The notes beneath the pieces are model-generated. The model worked only from the letters and a program-made list of their open reading frames with translations. It did no database searches and had not been told where the DNA came from. This document shows, piece after piece, positions 1 through 12,000 of a stretch of 64,000 nucleotides of DNA. This stretch comes from Nitrospirillum viridazoti. Lineage in GTDB: Bacteria; Pseudomonadota; Alphaproteobacteria; Azospirillales; Azospirillaceae. Positions within the stretch are counted from its first letter, which is position 1, and each line of letters begins with the position of its first letter. The DNA is taken from the NCBI RefSeq assembly GCF_007827975.1, contig NZ_VITT01000002.1. The stretch is one strand, 5' to 3'. The translations under genes were made by a program, and so were the position numbers.

Positions 1-3000
1 CCGGCGATGGCCAGGGTCTTGGCGCCGTTCAGGATGCCGCCCAAGCTGACGGTGGTGGCGGTCAGGCTGGTGTTGGCGCCCAGGGTAACGGCACCGGTGT
101 AGGTCTGGGTGCCGGCTGTCCTGAGGACCGTCGTGTTGATGGTGGATGTGCCGCTGACGAACAGGCTGCTCAGGCGCGTGTCGGCCCCGACAGTGCCATT
201 GAAGACGGCGTTGCCCATGATGGTCAAGCCGTGGGTACCCTCGACGGCACCGCCCAGGGTGACAGTGCTACCCGTCAGCGTGGTGTCGGTGCCCAGCGAT
301 AGGCTGTCGCCCAGGCTGATGATGCCGGTGGCGTCCACGGTGCCGGCTGACAGGACGATGGTGCCGCCGGCGTTGGTGGTGAGGCTGCCGGCCTTCACGG
401 CACTGGTGAACGTGGTGGTGCCCGTGGCGTTGACGGTCAGGGCACCCACCCGGGTGGTGCCGCCGACGGCGCCGGTCAGGGTCACGGCCCCCGTGCCGCT
501 GCCGATGGTCAGGTTGTGACCGCCGTCGACGGTGGAGGTGAAGCCCACCGCGGCATTGGTGGTGGTGATGGATGTGTCGCCGCCCAGCGTGGCGGCGCCC
601 GTCACGGTGAAGGTGCCGCTGCCGGTGCTGTAGGTGCCGCCCAGGGTGGTGGCGCCGGCGTAGCTCTGGTTGCCGGTGCCGGCGATGCCGTTGGTGGCGA
701 TGGTGGCGCCGGTGGCGGACAGGGCACCCATGCCGCTGGCGGCCCCGCCCAGGGTGATGGCGCCCGTGCCGGCCGTCAGGGTCAGGTCATGGCTGGCACC
801 GGTCACCGTGCCGGTGATGTCGATGTCGCCGTTGCTGGCGTGCGTGTCGATGGTGCGGGCGCCGGTGCCGCCCAGGGTCAGGTTGCCGGTGACGGTGACG
901 GCGCTGGCCGTCAGGTCGCCGGTGACGGTGGTGTTGCCGGTATAGTTCTGGGCGCCGCTGGTGGTCATGGCGCCGACGCTGATGGTCGTGGCCGTGGCAT
1001 CCAGGCTGGCGCCGGTCATGGTGCCGCTGACGCTGATCGCGCCGCCGTCGTTGCTCAGTGTGATGGCGTGACCGTTGCCGGCGGTGATGCCGCCGGTGGA
1101 CGTCAGCGTGGTGCCCACCCCGCCCCCGGTGATGGAGACGACGCCGTCCGCCGTGGTCAGGCCCGCCAGCGACAGGGTGCCGGGGGCGGAGAGGTGGATG
1201 CCGTAGTCGCCGGCACCGTTGGCCTGGACCGTGCCCGTCACGTTGGCCGACAGGGTGGCCGTTGTGGCGTTCAGCGCCTGGCTGCTGCTGCCGATGGCCT
1301 TCAGGCTGGTCAGGTTCAGTGCGTTGGCCGTGATGACGCTGCCGCCGGCACCGCTGATGGCGCCGGTGGTGGCGGTCAGGTTGACCGTGCCGGTGGCGCC
1401 GGCACTGATCCCGTTCGCGCCCACCGTCAGATCGCCCGTGCTGGCCGTCAGGCTGATGGTCGGGGTGGCGCCGTTGGCGGTGACCGATGTGGTGGTGAAG
1501 CCGACGTCGTCGGTGAAGGCGATGTTGCCCTTGGCGGTGCTGAGCGTCAGGCCCGACAGGGCGCCGGTGTTGCTGACCGTCAGGTTGGCGGCGGTGGTGG
1601 TGCCGGTCAGCTCGGCGTCAAGCGCGCCCACCGTGGTGGTCAGGCTGACGTTGCCGCCGGCGGCACCGCTGATGAACTTCAGGCTGTCGGCGGTGATGAT
1701 CAGGGCGCGGGGGGTGGCGCCCGTGGCGACGATGTCGGTGACACCCTTCAGGTACAGGTCGCCCTGGGTGCTGACGCCGGCCGAGGGCAGGGTCAGCGTG
1801 CCTCCGGCCAGCAGGGCCAGGTTGCCCGTGCCCACATTGGGCAGGCCGCTGCTGGCATTGATGTCGCCGGTGGCCTGCAGGTAGGCGGAGCCGTTGGTGC
1901 CCAGGGTCACATGGGTGCCGGTGCCCAGGGTCAGGTTGCCGGTCTGCTTGACGTTGATGATGGAACCGGTGTCGGTGGCCGACAGCGACGTCAGGTTGGT
2001 CACGGCGGTGACGATGGGGGCGCCGGCGCCGCTGGCGAAATCGGTCAGCGTGCCGATGCCGCTCTTGGACGACAGGCTGGCGTTGTAGCCGGTCAGGTTG
2101 GTGCCGCTGCCGGCGCGGGCCAGGATGGACCCGTTGGTCGCCGTCAGGGTGAGCGTGCCGCCGTTCAGGCTGGCGGTGTTGGTGCTGATGGCGCCGATGG
2201 TCAGGTTGCCGGTGGCGGCCGTGATGGTGATGTCGTTGCCGCCGCCGGTGGTGGAGGTGGCGGTGGCGCTGACCACCGTGGTCGGACCCGCCGTGGTGAT
2301 CACGGTGTTGCCGCCGGCGGCGGTGGAACTGGTGATGGTGACGCCGCGGGTGTTGTTGTCGTCGACATAGATGCCGGCGCCGCCGGCGTTGTCGACCAAG
2401 GTCAGGCTGTTGGCGGTGGTCTGGATGGCGCGTGTGGACGTGCCGACGCCGGTGGCCCCGCTCAGCGAGACGGTGTTGCCGACGATGCGAGTCAGATCCA
2501 GACCATCGTCCAAGATGGCGCCGCCGCTGGAGCTGGCGACGATGGTGACGTTGCCGCTGCCGGCGTTGACGTTGCCGGCATAGACGGTGGTGCCGGTATT
2601 GCCCGAGACGGTGATGTTGCCGCCGCCCGACAGGACGTTGCCCAGGTAAAGGCCGCCGTTGCCGACAATGTTGACGGCGCCGCCACCGGAAGAGACATAA
2701 GCCAGGGTGGTGGTGGCCTGCGGCGATAGGTAGATGGTGCCGCTTTGGCTGATGGCGTTCACCCGCTGCCCCACCAGGTTCAGGCCCCTGCTCGACCCGC
2801 CCAGACCGGTGCTGGCGTCGGCGGTGACGGAGAAGGCGCTGACCTCATTGCCGGTGGTGGGCGCATTGCTCGCCAGGATGCTGCCGCTGTTGGCGGTCAG
2901 GGTGATGTTGCCCTGGGTGGCGCCGGCCGTGATGGCGCCGCCCAGCGTCAGGTTGCCGCTGCTGACGGTGACGGAGATGCCGTCGCCGGAGTTGTCGGTG

Positions 3001-6000
3001 GACGAGGTGGCGCCGTTCAGCAGCAGGGAACCGGCGGAGGTGATGACGATCTGGCCGTCATGGGTGGTGGCGGTGAGACCACCCAGCATCGCGCCCTGGC
3101 TGTTGATGACGATGTCGCCGGTGCCGGTGACGGTGGCGTTGACCGCGTTGTTGGTGGCGGAGATTTGCAGCGGCGCGTTCACGCCGCCGATACCGGTGCC
3201 GGCTGTCAGGTTGATGGCGCCGTAGCTGCCGCCGAAGCTGGGGCTGCCGCCCTGCAACACGCCGCCGCCGCCCAGGATGGCGCCGGCGGTGGTGACGGTC
3301 AGCGCCTGGCCGTTGCCGTAGGAGACACTGCCCAGCGTGACGTCCACCGCCGAGGTGGTGGAGACCGTCAGCGCGCCGCCCGACGTGACGTTCGACAGGT
3401 TGATGTTGGACGTGGGCGCGATGTAGATGCCGTCCTGGCCGGCCGTGGCGGTAAAGTCGGTGGCGGAGACCTTCAGCAGGGTAGCCGAGCTGCCGATGCT
3501 GCTGCCGTCGGTGTCATAGCCGGACGAGACCTTAAGCGTCAGGCTGCCGGCGGTGACGGAGGAGCTGCCGCTGGTCGCCGTGATGGCGCCGTTACCCGAT
3601 GCCGGGTTGACCTCCAGATCCAGGGAGCCCGTGCTGCCGAGGTTGATGGTGCCGATGGCGACGTTGTGGTTGGTCCGCAGCGTCAGGTCCAGGCCGGTCT
3701 GCGCCAGGTATGTCAGGGTGAGGGTGGTGGAGGTGTCGGTCCAGGCGGCCGAGAAGCCGCTGGTGCTCAGCTGCAGGGTGCCGCCGCCGGTGTAGTCGCC
3801 GGTGCGGTCCAGCGTCAGCTTGGTCAGCGTGGTGTTGTCGTTGAGGTAAATGTCTTTGGTGTTGGTCAGCGACAGGACGGGCGTGGACACGATCAGGACG
3901 CCGCCGGTTCCGCCGCCGATGGAATGGCCGCTACCGCTGTCCGTCACCAGCGTGACGCTGCCGCCGGTGATCAGGTTGCTACCGTTGATGGCGGTGATGT
4001 CGCCGTCGCCGGCCGTCAGGCTGACGGCGGCGGTGCCGGCGTTGATGGTGCCCACCGTGATGCCGCCATCGCCGGCCTTCAGCGTCACGCCGCCCGGGGC
4101 CAGGATGCTGCTGGCGACCAGGTTGCCGTTGTTTTCGCTGACATTGACGCTGCCCGTGGCGCCGTTGGTGGCGTGGGCGGTCAGGTTCAGGGTGGTAGTG
4201 GCGCCGTTGGACGAGGTGGTGATGGCGCTGACATTGCCGATGGACCCCTGGGCGATCAGCGTCACCGTGGCCGTGTCGTTCAGCGTGCCGCTGAGGATGG
4301 AGCCGCCTTCGTTGTCGACGGTCAGGTTGTGGCCGTTCAACTCGATGGTGCCCAGCGCGATGTCACCCACGCTGTTGTTCAGCACGACGTCGCCGCCGGC
4401 GGTCAGGCCCTTCAGTGCGGCGGAGGCGGAGAAACCCAAGTTCACGGCGCCACTCTGGGCGTTCGCCGTCAGGGTGTTGACCTGGGCGTCGATCTCGTTG
4501 CCCACGCCGGACGTGCCGATGGCGCCGCTGTCCGACACCAGCGACAGGGTCGCGGCGGTCACGCCGGTGGTGCCGTTGCCGTCGCCCTTGATGTCGCCGC
4601 TGGTGGTGTGCAGCGCCAGGGTGCCGGCCGTGCCCAGGTTGACGGTACCCACGGTCAGGGTGGCGTCGCTGGTGACGGTCAGCGCCAGGCCGGTGGTGTC
4701 GACGATGTTGGTCAGGCTGGCACCGGTGCCGCCGTCGCTCATCCCGAAGGTCAGGGCGGGGGAGGTGATGCTGTAGGTGCTGGCGTTGGACGTGGGGTGG
4801 CGGGTGTAGAGGTCCAGCGCGTCGATGTGGGTATCGGAATTCAGGTAGACGCTGCCGCTGGTGTCCATGTCCAGCAGCGGGGTGGACAGGTTCAGCGCCG
4901 TGGCGCCGCTGCCGACGGATCCGCCGCCGTTCCAGGTGGTCAGCGACGTCTCCGCCGCGGTGATCCGGTTGGTGCCGTCGATGGCCAGGATGCTCTGGTC
5001 GCTGAACAGCGTCACCAGGCCGCCGGCCAGCATGCCCGCGGCGCGCGTGTCGATGGTGCCGATCTTCAGGCTGTGCTCGGCCGTGCCGCTGAAGTTGATG
5101 CCGGTGCTGTCCGTCACCAGGTCGAAGTGGGTGTAGGTGCCGTCATCACCGCCCGAGAAGGTCAGCGTCGGCGTGGCTGAGCCGAAGGCGCCGCCCGAGG
5201 TGATGGAGAAGACGCCGCCGGTGGCGCCGGTCTGGGTGGTTTCCACCGACAGGGCGGACAGATCCGTGGTGTTGTCGACGTAAAGGTTGGCGCCGGTGCG
5301 GACATCCAGCGTCAGGGCGGTTGTCTTGATATGCGCGCCGGCCGTGCCGATGGACCCGCTGGCGGCCAGGTCGACCTCGTCACCCGTCAACATCACGCCG
5401 CCGTTGTCGGTCAGGCTGCCGTTGGTTGAGGTGACGCTCACCGTGCGGCCCATCTGGCCGTTCACGGTGCCGATCTGGATGTCCTTGTCGCCCGTGAAGC
5501 TGAAGTCCAGGCCGCTGGCGTCCACGACGTTCGCCAGGTTGAACTGGCTGCCGGTGTCGGTGACGGTGAACACCAGGTGCGGGGCCGTGATGGACAGGGT
5601 GTTGGCCCGCGCCGTGGCGTGACGGTCGGTCACGTTCAGGGCATACAGATCCGACCGGGCGTCGACATAGATGTCGTTGCCGCTATCCAGGGAAAGGGTC
5701 GGGGTGTCGACGCTCAGATGGGCGCCGCTGGTGCCGATGGACCCGCCGGTGGCCGTGAGGGTCAGGATGGGGGCGGACACGGTGCCGCCGCCGCTGGTGA
5801 TGGCGCCGCTGGTGGTGATCTTGGCCGTGTTGCCCACGGTCAGGGCGCCCAGCGCCAGGTCGCCGGTGTTCGACAGATTGATGCTGCCGCCGGTGACGGT
5901 CTTGGTGGTGGGGTCGATGGTCTGGATGGTGCCGGCCAGGCTGCTGGCCGTGGTCAGGAAGGGATCGGTGCCGTCGTTGTAGATGCTGACGCCCGTGGCG

Positions 6001-9000
6001 TTCAGGGTCAGCGCGCCGGTGGTGATGCGCGAGGAACTGGTGGCGGCCTGGATGGCGCCGGTGGTGGTCAGCGTGACGGCGGCGCCGGTGCCCGTGCCGG
6101 TGTTGATGGTCCCGACGGTGATCAGCTGGTTGGACGTGACGCTCAGCGCGACGTTGCCGGTGTTGGCCGTGAAGGTGCTGATCTGCAGGCCGTAGGGCCC
6201 GCTGTTGCTGTAGGTGATGCTGTCGGTGATATTGCTGGCGGTGATGCCGAAGCCGGCGGACGGGGTGCCGCTCTGCGTCAGCGTGGAATTCAGCGTCAGG
6301 GACGACAGCGCGGCGCTGTCGGCGACATACATGCTGCCGGCCGAGGCGATGGACAGGTTGGCGGTGCTGACGCCGACGGCCTGGCTGGACGTGCCGACGG
6401 ACGCGTCCTTGGACAACGCCGACAGGCTGACCGAGCCGGCGGTGATGGTCTTGCCGGATGAGCCGGTGATGGACCCGCCGGTGGAGGTCAGCGAGACGGA
6501 ATTGCCGGTGATGTTGTTCATCACCGCGATCGCCCGGTCGGTCGTGTAGCTGAAGTTCAGCGCCGGCGTGCCGGTCTTGGCGGCGAAGACGCTGCCGTTG
6601 GCCAGCGACTGGGTGGCGCCGTCGCCGACGATCAGGCCCGAGCTCTGCAGGAAGAAGCCGGTGACCTTGATGTTGTTGTCGTTATCCGACGACGATACGT
6701 GCCGGCTGATGATGGACAGGTTGGCGAGACCGGCGTCGTCCACATAGATCGCACCCACGGAATCAATGTTCAGCGTGGTGGATTCGATCGACACCGAGTT
6801 GGTGCTGGTGCCGATGTTGCCATTGCTGGCGTTGGCGTTCTTGGTCGTCAGGTTGACGGTGCCATTGGCGGAAATGAGGCCGCCGAAGCCGCTGAGGAAG
6901 CCGATGTTGGCGGTGGTGTTGTCGGTGGTGACCGAGATGCTGTCGGTGGCCGAAACGGTGCCGACGTTCACGCTTTCACGGGCGTAGAGGCTGAAGGTGC
7001 TCAAATCACCGGTGCCGCCGGAGGTGGCGCCCGCGCGGTTGACGCTCAAGGTGCCGCTGGCGCTGGAGATGATGTAGGTCTGGGTGGGGGCGGTCAGCTT
7101 GAAGATGCCGGCGGTGTTGTTGCCGGTGAAGCTCAACGCCAGGGCGGTCAGCGCGTGGTCATCCACCACATACATGTTGGTGGGGGCGCTGAGCGTCAGG
7201 TTGGTGGTGCCCGACAGGGCGATCCACTTGGACGTGTCGCTGTCGCTGGTCCCGGCCACGCCGATGGAACCGGTGCCGGAGGTCAGCGAGACCGTGCCGG
7301 CCGTGATCTTGGTGGTGCTGTCGCCGTCGTCCTTGATGTTGCCGGCCTTGGCGTTGATCGAGACGCTGCTGGCGGTCAGGGCGCCGACGGTGAAGTCGCC
7401 GCTGCCCACCGTGATGCCAAGCGCGCCGTTGCCCGTGTCCACACCCCACAGGGCGGCCGTGGTGCCGGACGTCAGCGTGGCGGCGCCACCCGTGGTGGTG
7501 AGGCCGGTAACGGTCAGGGCGCCGCCCGCGGTCAACGTCGCGGCGCCACCGCCCGTGGCCAGGCTGGTGACCGTCAGCGCGCCGCCGGCGCCGCTGGTGA
7601 TGGTCGCCGCCCCGCCGCCGGTGGCGATGCTGCCGATGGTGACGTTGCCGGCGGCGGAGGCCAGGGTCACGGCGCCACCGCCGGTGCTGATGCCGTAGTT
7701 GGCGGTGCCGGCGTTGCCGTTCACCGGGCCCAGGACGGTGATGGCATGGCCGCCGGTGAAGGTGAAGTTCAGCGCGGAGGTGCTGGTCAGCTGGGTCAGG
7801 GTATACAGGCTGCCGCTGTCGCTCAGCGAGAAGCTGGTCAGGTTGGCGGCGCCGACGGAGAAGCTGTTGCCGGCGCTGGTGCTGGTGCTCGCCAAGGTCA
7901 GGTTGGACAGCGCCGCGCTGTCGGCCACCTGGATGCTGCCCTGCGCGGTGACGGCGAGGTTGGCGGTGGCGACGCTGAGCGGGCTGGCCGAGGTGCCGAC
8001 GCTGCCGGACGCGGCGGTCAGGGCGACGGTGGTGCCGGCGACCGCGGTGCCGGCGTCGCCGTCGTCGGTCAGGCTGCCGGAGGTGGCGGTGACACCCACC
8101 GTGCCGCTGGCGCTGACGGCGCCCAGCTTCAGGGCGCCGGCATTGGTGACGTAGACGTCGCCGGCCGTGGCCGTGGCGTTCAGTGTGCCGCCCGAGGCGC
8201 TGATGAGGATGGGGGCGCTGCTGCCGCCGATGGCCCCCGACGCGGTCAGGCTGACGGTGCCGCCGCTGCCCACGGTCAGGGTGCTGTAGCTGGGGGTGGT
8301 GCCGCCGCTGGTGTTGGGATTGGTGATGGAACCGGCGTCGGCCTTCAGGGTGACGGACTGGCCTGTCGTGGTGATCGTGCCCAGCGCCAGGTCGCCCTGC
8401 AGCGCTTCCACCATCATGGTGCCGCTGTTGTTGCTGCCGGTGCTCAGCTTCACCACGTTGGTGGTGGAGTTGACGGGCATGGAGATCTGGGCGTAGGTGC
8501 CGCCTGAATTGGCGGCCACCTTCAGGTCACCGGTCGCCAACTGCAACGGGTTGGCGGCGGTGCCCAGGCCGCCGGCCGTCCAGGTGGCGGTCAGGGTGAT
8601 GCTGCCGGCCAGGGCCTGGGTCGCGGTGTTGGCGTCATCCAGGATGCTGCCGTACTGGGCCGTCAGGTTCAGCGAGCCGGACCGCGTGACGTTGATGTCG
8701 CCCAGGGTAGTCGTGCGGTCGTTGACGTAGGTGGCGGACAGGCCGGTGACGTCGGTCAGGGTGTTGATGGACGTGCCGCTGGTGCTGTCCGTCATGTTGA
8801 ACACCAGCGACGGTGCCGTCAGCTGATAGGTGTTCACGCTGCCGTTGGTGCGGTGGTTGGTGGTCAGCGACAGGGTCGACAGATCGGCGATGTCGCTGAC
8901 GTACAGGTCGCCCTCGGTCGTCAGCGCCAGGCGGGGGGCGTTGACGTTCAGCGGGCTGGCGGACGTGCCCAGCTTGCCGCTGTCGGCTTGCAGGGCGACG

Positions 9001-12000
9001 TAACGGCCGGTGACACGGGTCTGGCTGTTGCCATCGTCCAGGATGTCGCCGTCGTAGGCCCGCAGGCTGATGTTGCCGTCGGCGCTGCCCTGGATATGGC
9101 CCAGCACCAGCGTTTCGTCGCTGGCGAAGCTCAGGCTGTCGATGGTGGTGCCGACGATGTTGGTCAGCGTGAACTTGGAGCCGTCGTCGCTGATGCCGAA
9201 GGTCAGGTAGGGGGCAGTGACGGCCACCGTGTTGATCACGCCGGCCGAGGTGTGCTGATCGTCGATGGACAGTTCGGTGAAGGCCACCGCGTTGTCCAGG
9301 TAGATGTCGCCGACGGCGGAAACATAGAGTTCCGTCGTGTTGGTCTTGATGTGCGAGGCGGTGGTGCCGACGTTCTGGCCGGCCTCCAGCTCCACACTAT
9401 CGGAAGTGATGGCGGTGGTGACGCCGCTGTTCGCCAGGATGGCGCCGCTGGCCTGGATTTCCACCGATCCCGTATAGGCGGTGCTGCCCAGGGCCTTCAC
9501 GGTGCCGGCGACGGTGACGCTGCCGCTGTCCGCCAGGATCTTGATCTTGGGGGAGGTCGGCTGGGACAGCGGGTTGCCGCTGGAGCTGGGGACGTAGGTG
9601 GTGGCCAGGTCGCCCACCGTCAGGTCGCCGGTCCGCTGCTCGATGGTGATGCCGGTGCCGGACGTGCCGGACACCTTCTGCACCGCCGTGTACAGCTGGA
9701 CATAGCTGTAGGACGAGGTGCTGAGCACCAGGTTCCGGCCGGTGATCAGCGACCCGCCGCCCATGGCGCCGATGCCGTCGCCATTGTTGCCGCCCAGGGT
9801 GGTGGTCAGCGTGACGTTGCCGGAGGCGCCGGCATTGATGGTGTTTACCGCCAGGGCGCCGCCCGTCACCGTAATGGTGATGTCGTCGCCCGAGCCGCCG
9901 CCGGATGAAACCGTGGTGGCGACTGTGTTGGTGGCGGTGGCGACCTCGACGGCGCCCGCCCCGGCGCTCACATTGGCAAGGGTGGTGACGACGGCGTTGG
10001 TCAGGTTCAGGAAGACGCCGCCGGTATTCGTCGTGGCCTGGACGGTCGCGGCGTTGCTGGTGAGCGCGCCGCCATGCGTGCCGACGCCGGTGGAGGCACT
10101 CAGGTTCAGGCTGTTGGCGCTGATGCTGGTGGGGGCATCGGCGTCGTCCAGGATGGCGCCGCCCGTGCTGGCCAGCGTCACTGTGCCGCCGGCGACGGTG
10201 CCGACGGTCAGGGTGCCGGCGGTGGCGACGTTCACCGTGCCGCTGGCGACGGCGCTCTGCAGCGCCAGGGTGCTGCCGTTGCCGACATAAATGCCGCCCG
10301 AGCCGGCGTTGGCGCGCAGGATGCCGGTGTCGGTCTGCAGGGGCGAGGCGCTGCTGCCCACGGCGCCATTGAGGCCGGTGGTCCCCTGCGCCGTCAGCTG
10401 GACGGAGGCGGCGGTGATGGGCGTGGCGCCGGTGTTGCCGGCGCCGGCCAGGATGTTGCCGCCGGTGGAGGTCAGGGAGAAGACGCCGCTGCTGGTGACG
10501 TTGACGTTGCCAACGATCGCGTCATGGTCCGTGCTGACCTGCGCGTACAGGGTCGACGACTGCTGCAGCGTGTTGAGGTTCAGGCTGCCCGTGTCGGTGG
10601 CGTCGAACGTCAGGCCCGGGGAAGTCAGCTGATAGGTGTTGGTGACGCCCGGACGGGCGTGCGTGGCGCTCAGCGCCAGGACGAGCAGCGTCTGGTCGTT
10701 GGTGACGTACAGGCTGCCGCCCGTTTCCAGGCCCAGGCCCTGGGTGTGGGTGCTGATGGTCGAGGTGGGCGTGCCGATGCTGCCGCCCTGGGCGGACAGG
10801 ATGACGCCGCCATTGCCGCCGGTGCCGCCGGTGATCAGGTTGGTGGCGCCGACGTTGGTGATGGAGCCCACCACCGACGTGATCGCCACGCCGCCGCCGG
10901 AGGTGATGGTGTTGGCCAGCGTGACGTTGCCGTTGGCCGTGATGGTGATGACGCCGGTGTCGCTGGTCAGCTTGGCGACATTGGTGATCGTGCTGCCGAT
11001 GCCCAGCGACTGCAGGGTGATGTTGCCGCCGCCGCTGGCCACGATCTGGGTCGTGGACGGGCTGGTGAAGGTGATGCCGCCGGTGGCGGTGGACTGCAGG
11101 GTCAGGCTGTGGCCGCTGCCCAGGTTCACCGTGCCCAGGTTGTCGATGGTGATCAGGCCGCTGGCCTGCAGCACCACGTCGCTGGTGGCCGTCAGGGCGA
11201 CGATCTTGCCGGAGGACACGGTGTTGAAGGTGGCGCCCGACCCCTTGTCGGCCGCGCTGGCGGCCAGGCTGCCGCCGCTGATGAAGCTGTCCTGGCTGCC
11301 GCTGTTGGCGCTGCCGTTGGTGATCTCCAGCGTGGTGGGGTCCAGCAGCAGGGTGCCGGTCTTGCCCTTGGGTGCCTGCAGGCTGACATCGCCCGCCAGG
11401 GCCACGCCGTTATGGCTGGACACCTCGGCGAAGCCACCGTCGCCGCCCCTAGCGCCGCCCTTGGCGCTGATGGTGCCGGAGAACAGGGTGCTGTCCTGGG
11501 ACAGCAGGCTGACGTGGCCGCCATTGCCGCTGGTTACGGCGTCGGCGTTCAGGGCGGCGCCCGCCGCCAGGCTGACGCTTTTCGACAGGGACTTGGCCGT
11601 GTCCAACGTGGTGCCGGTGCCATCGCTGCCGATGGCGATGTGGCCGCCGCCGGTGTCGCCGCTGGCGTCCACCACGGCGCCCGCCGCGACGGCCACGTCA
11701 GCCCCCGTGGCGATGACGGTGCCGCCCGTCTGGCCCGCGTCCTTGCCGCTGGCGTTCACGGTGCCCTTGACGGCGACGGTGCCGCTGTCCCCGCCCGACA
11801 GCACGATCTTGCCGTTCTTGGCGCTGACGCTGGTGGCGACCAGCACGCCGTCGGTGTTGATGACGTGGTCGATCACGCCCTTCACGGCGCGGGCCGACAG
11901 CTCGATGGTGCCGCCCTCGGCCGCGATCTGGCCGGAATTGACCACCAGCGCCTGGGCGGGCGTGCCGTCGGCGTTGTGGGGCAGGGCGGTGACGGCGGAG

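Noticed and set aside
7460..7690. Short GC-rich tandem pattern that might be a minisatellite
   Set aside because: It stays in the tpsA reading frame and encodes a 21-residue beta-helix rung repeat, so it is better explained as protein structure.
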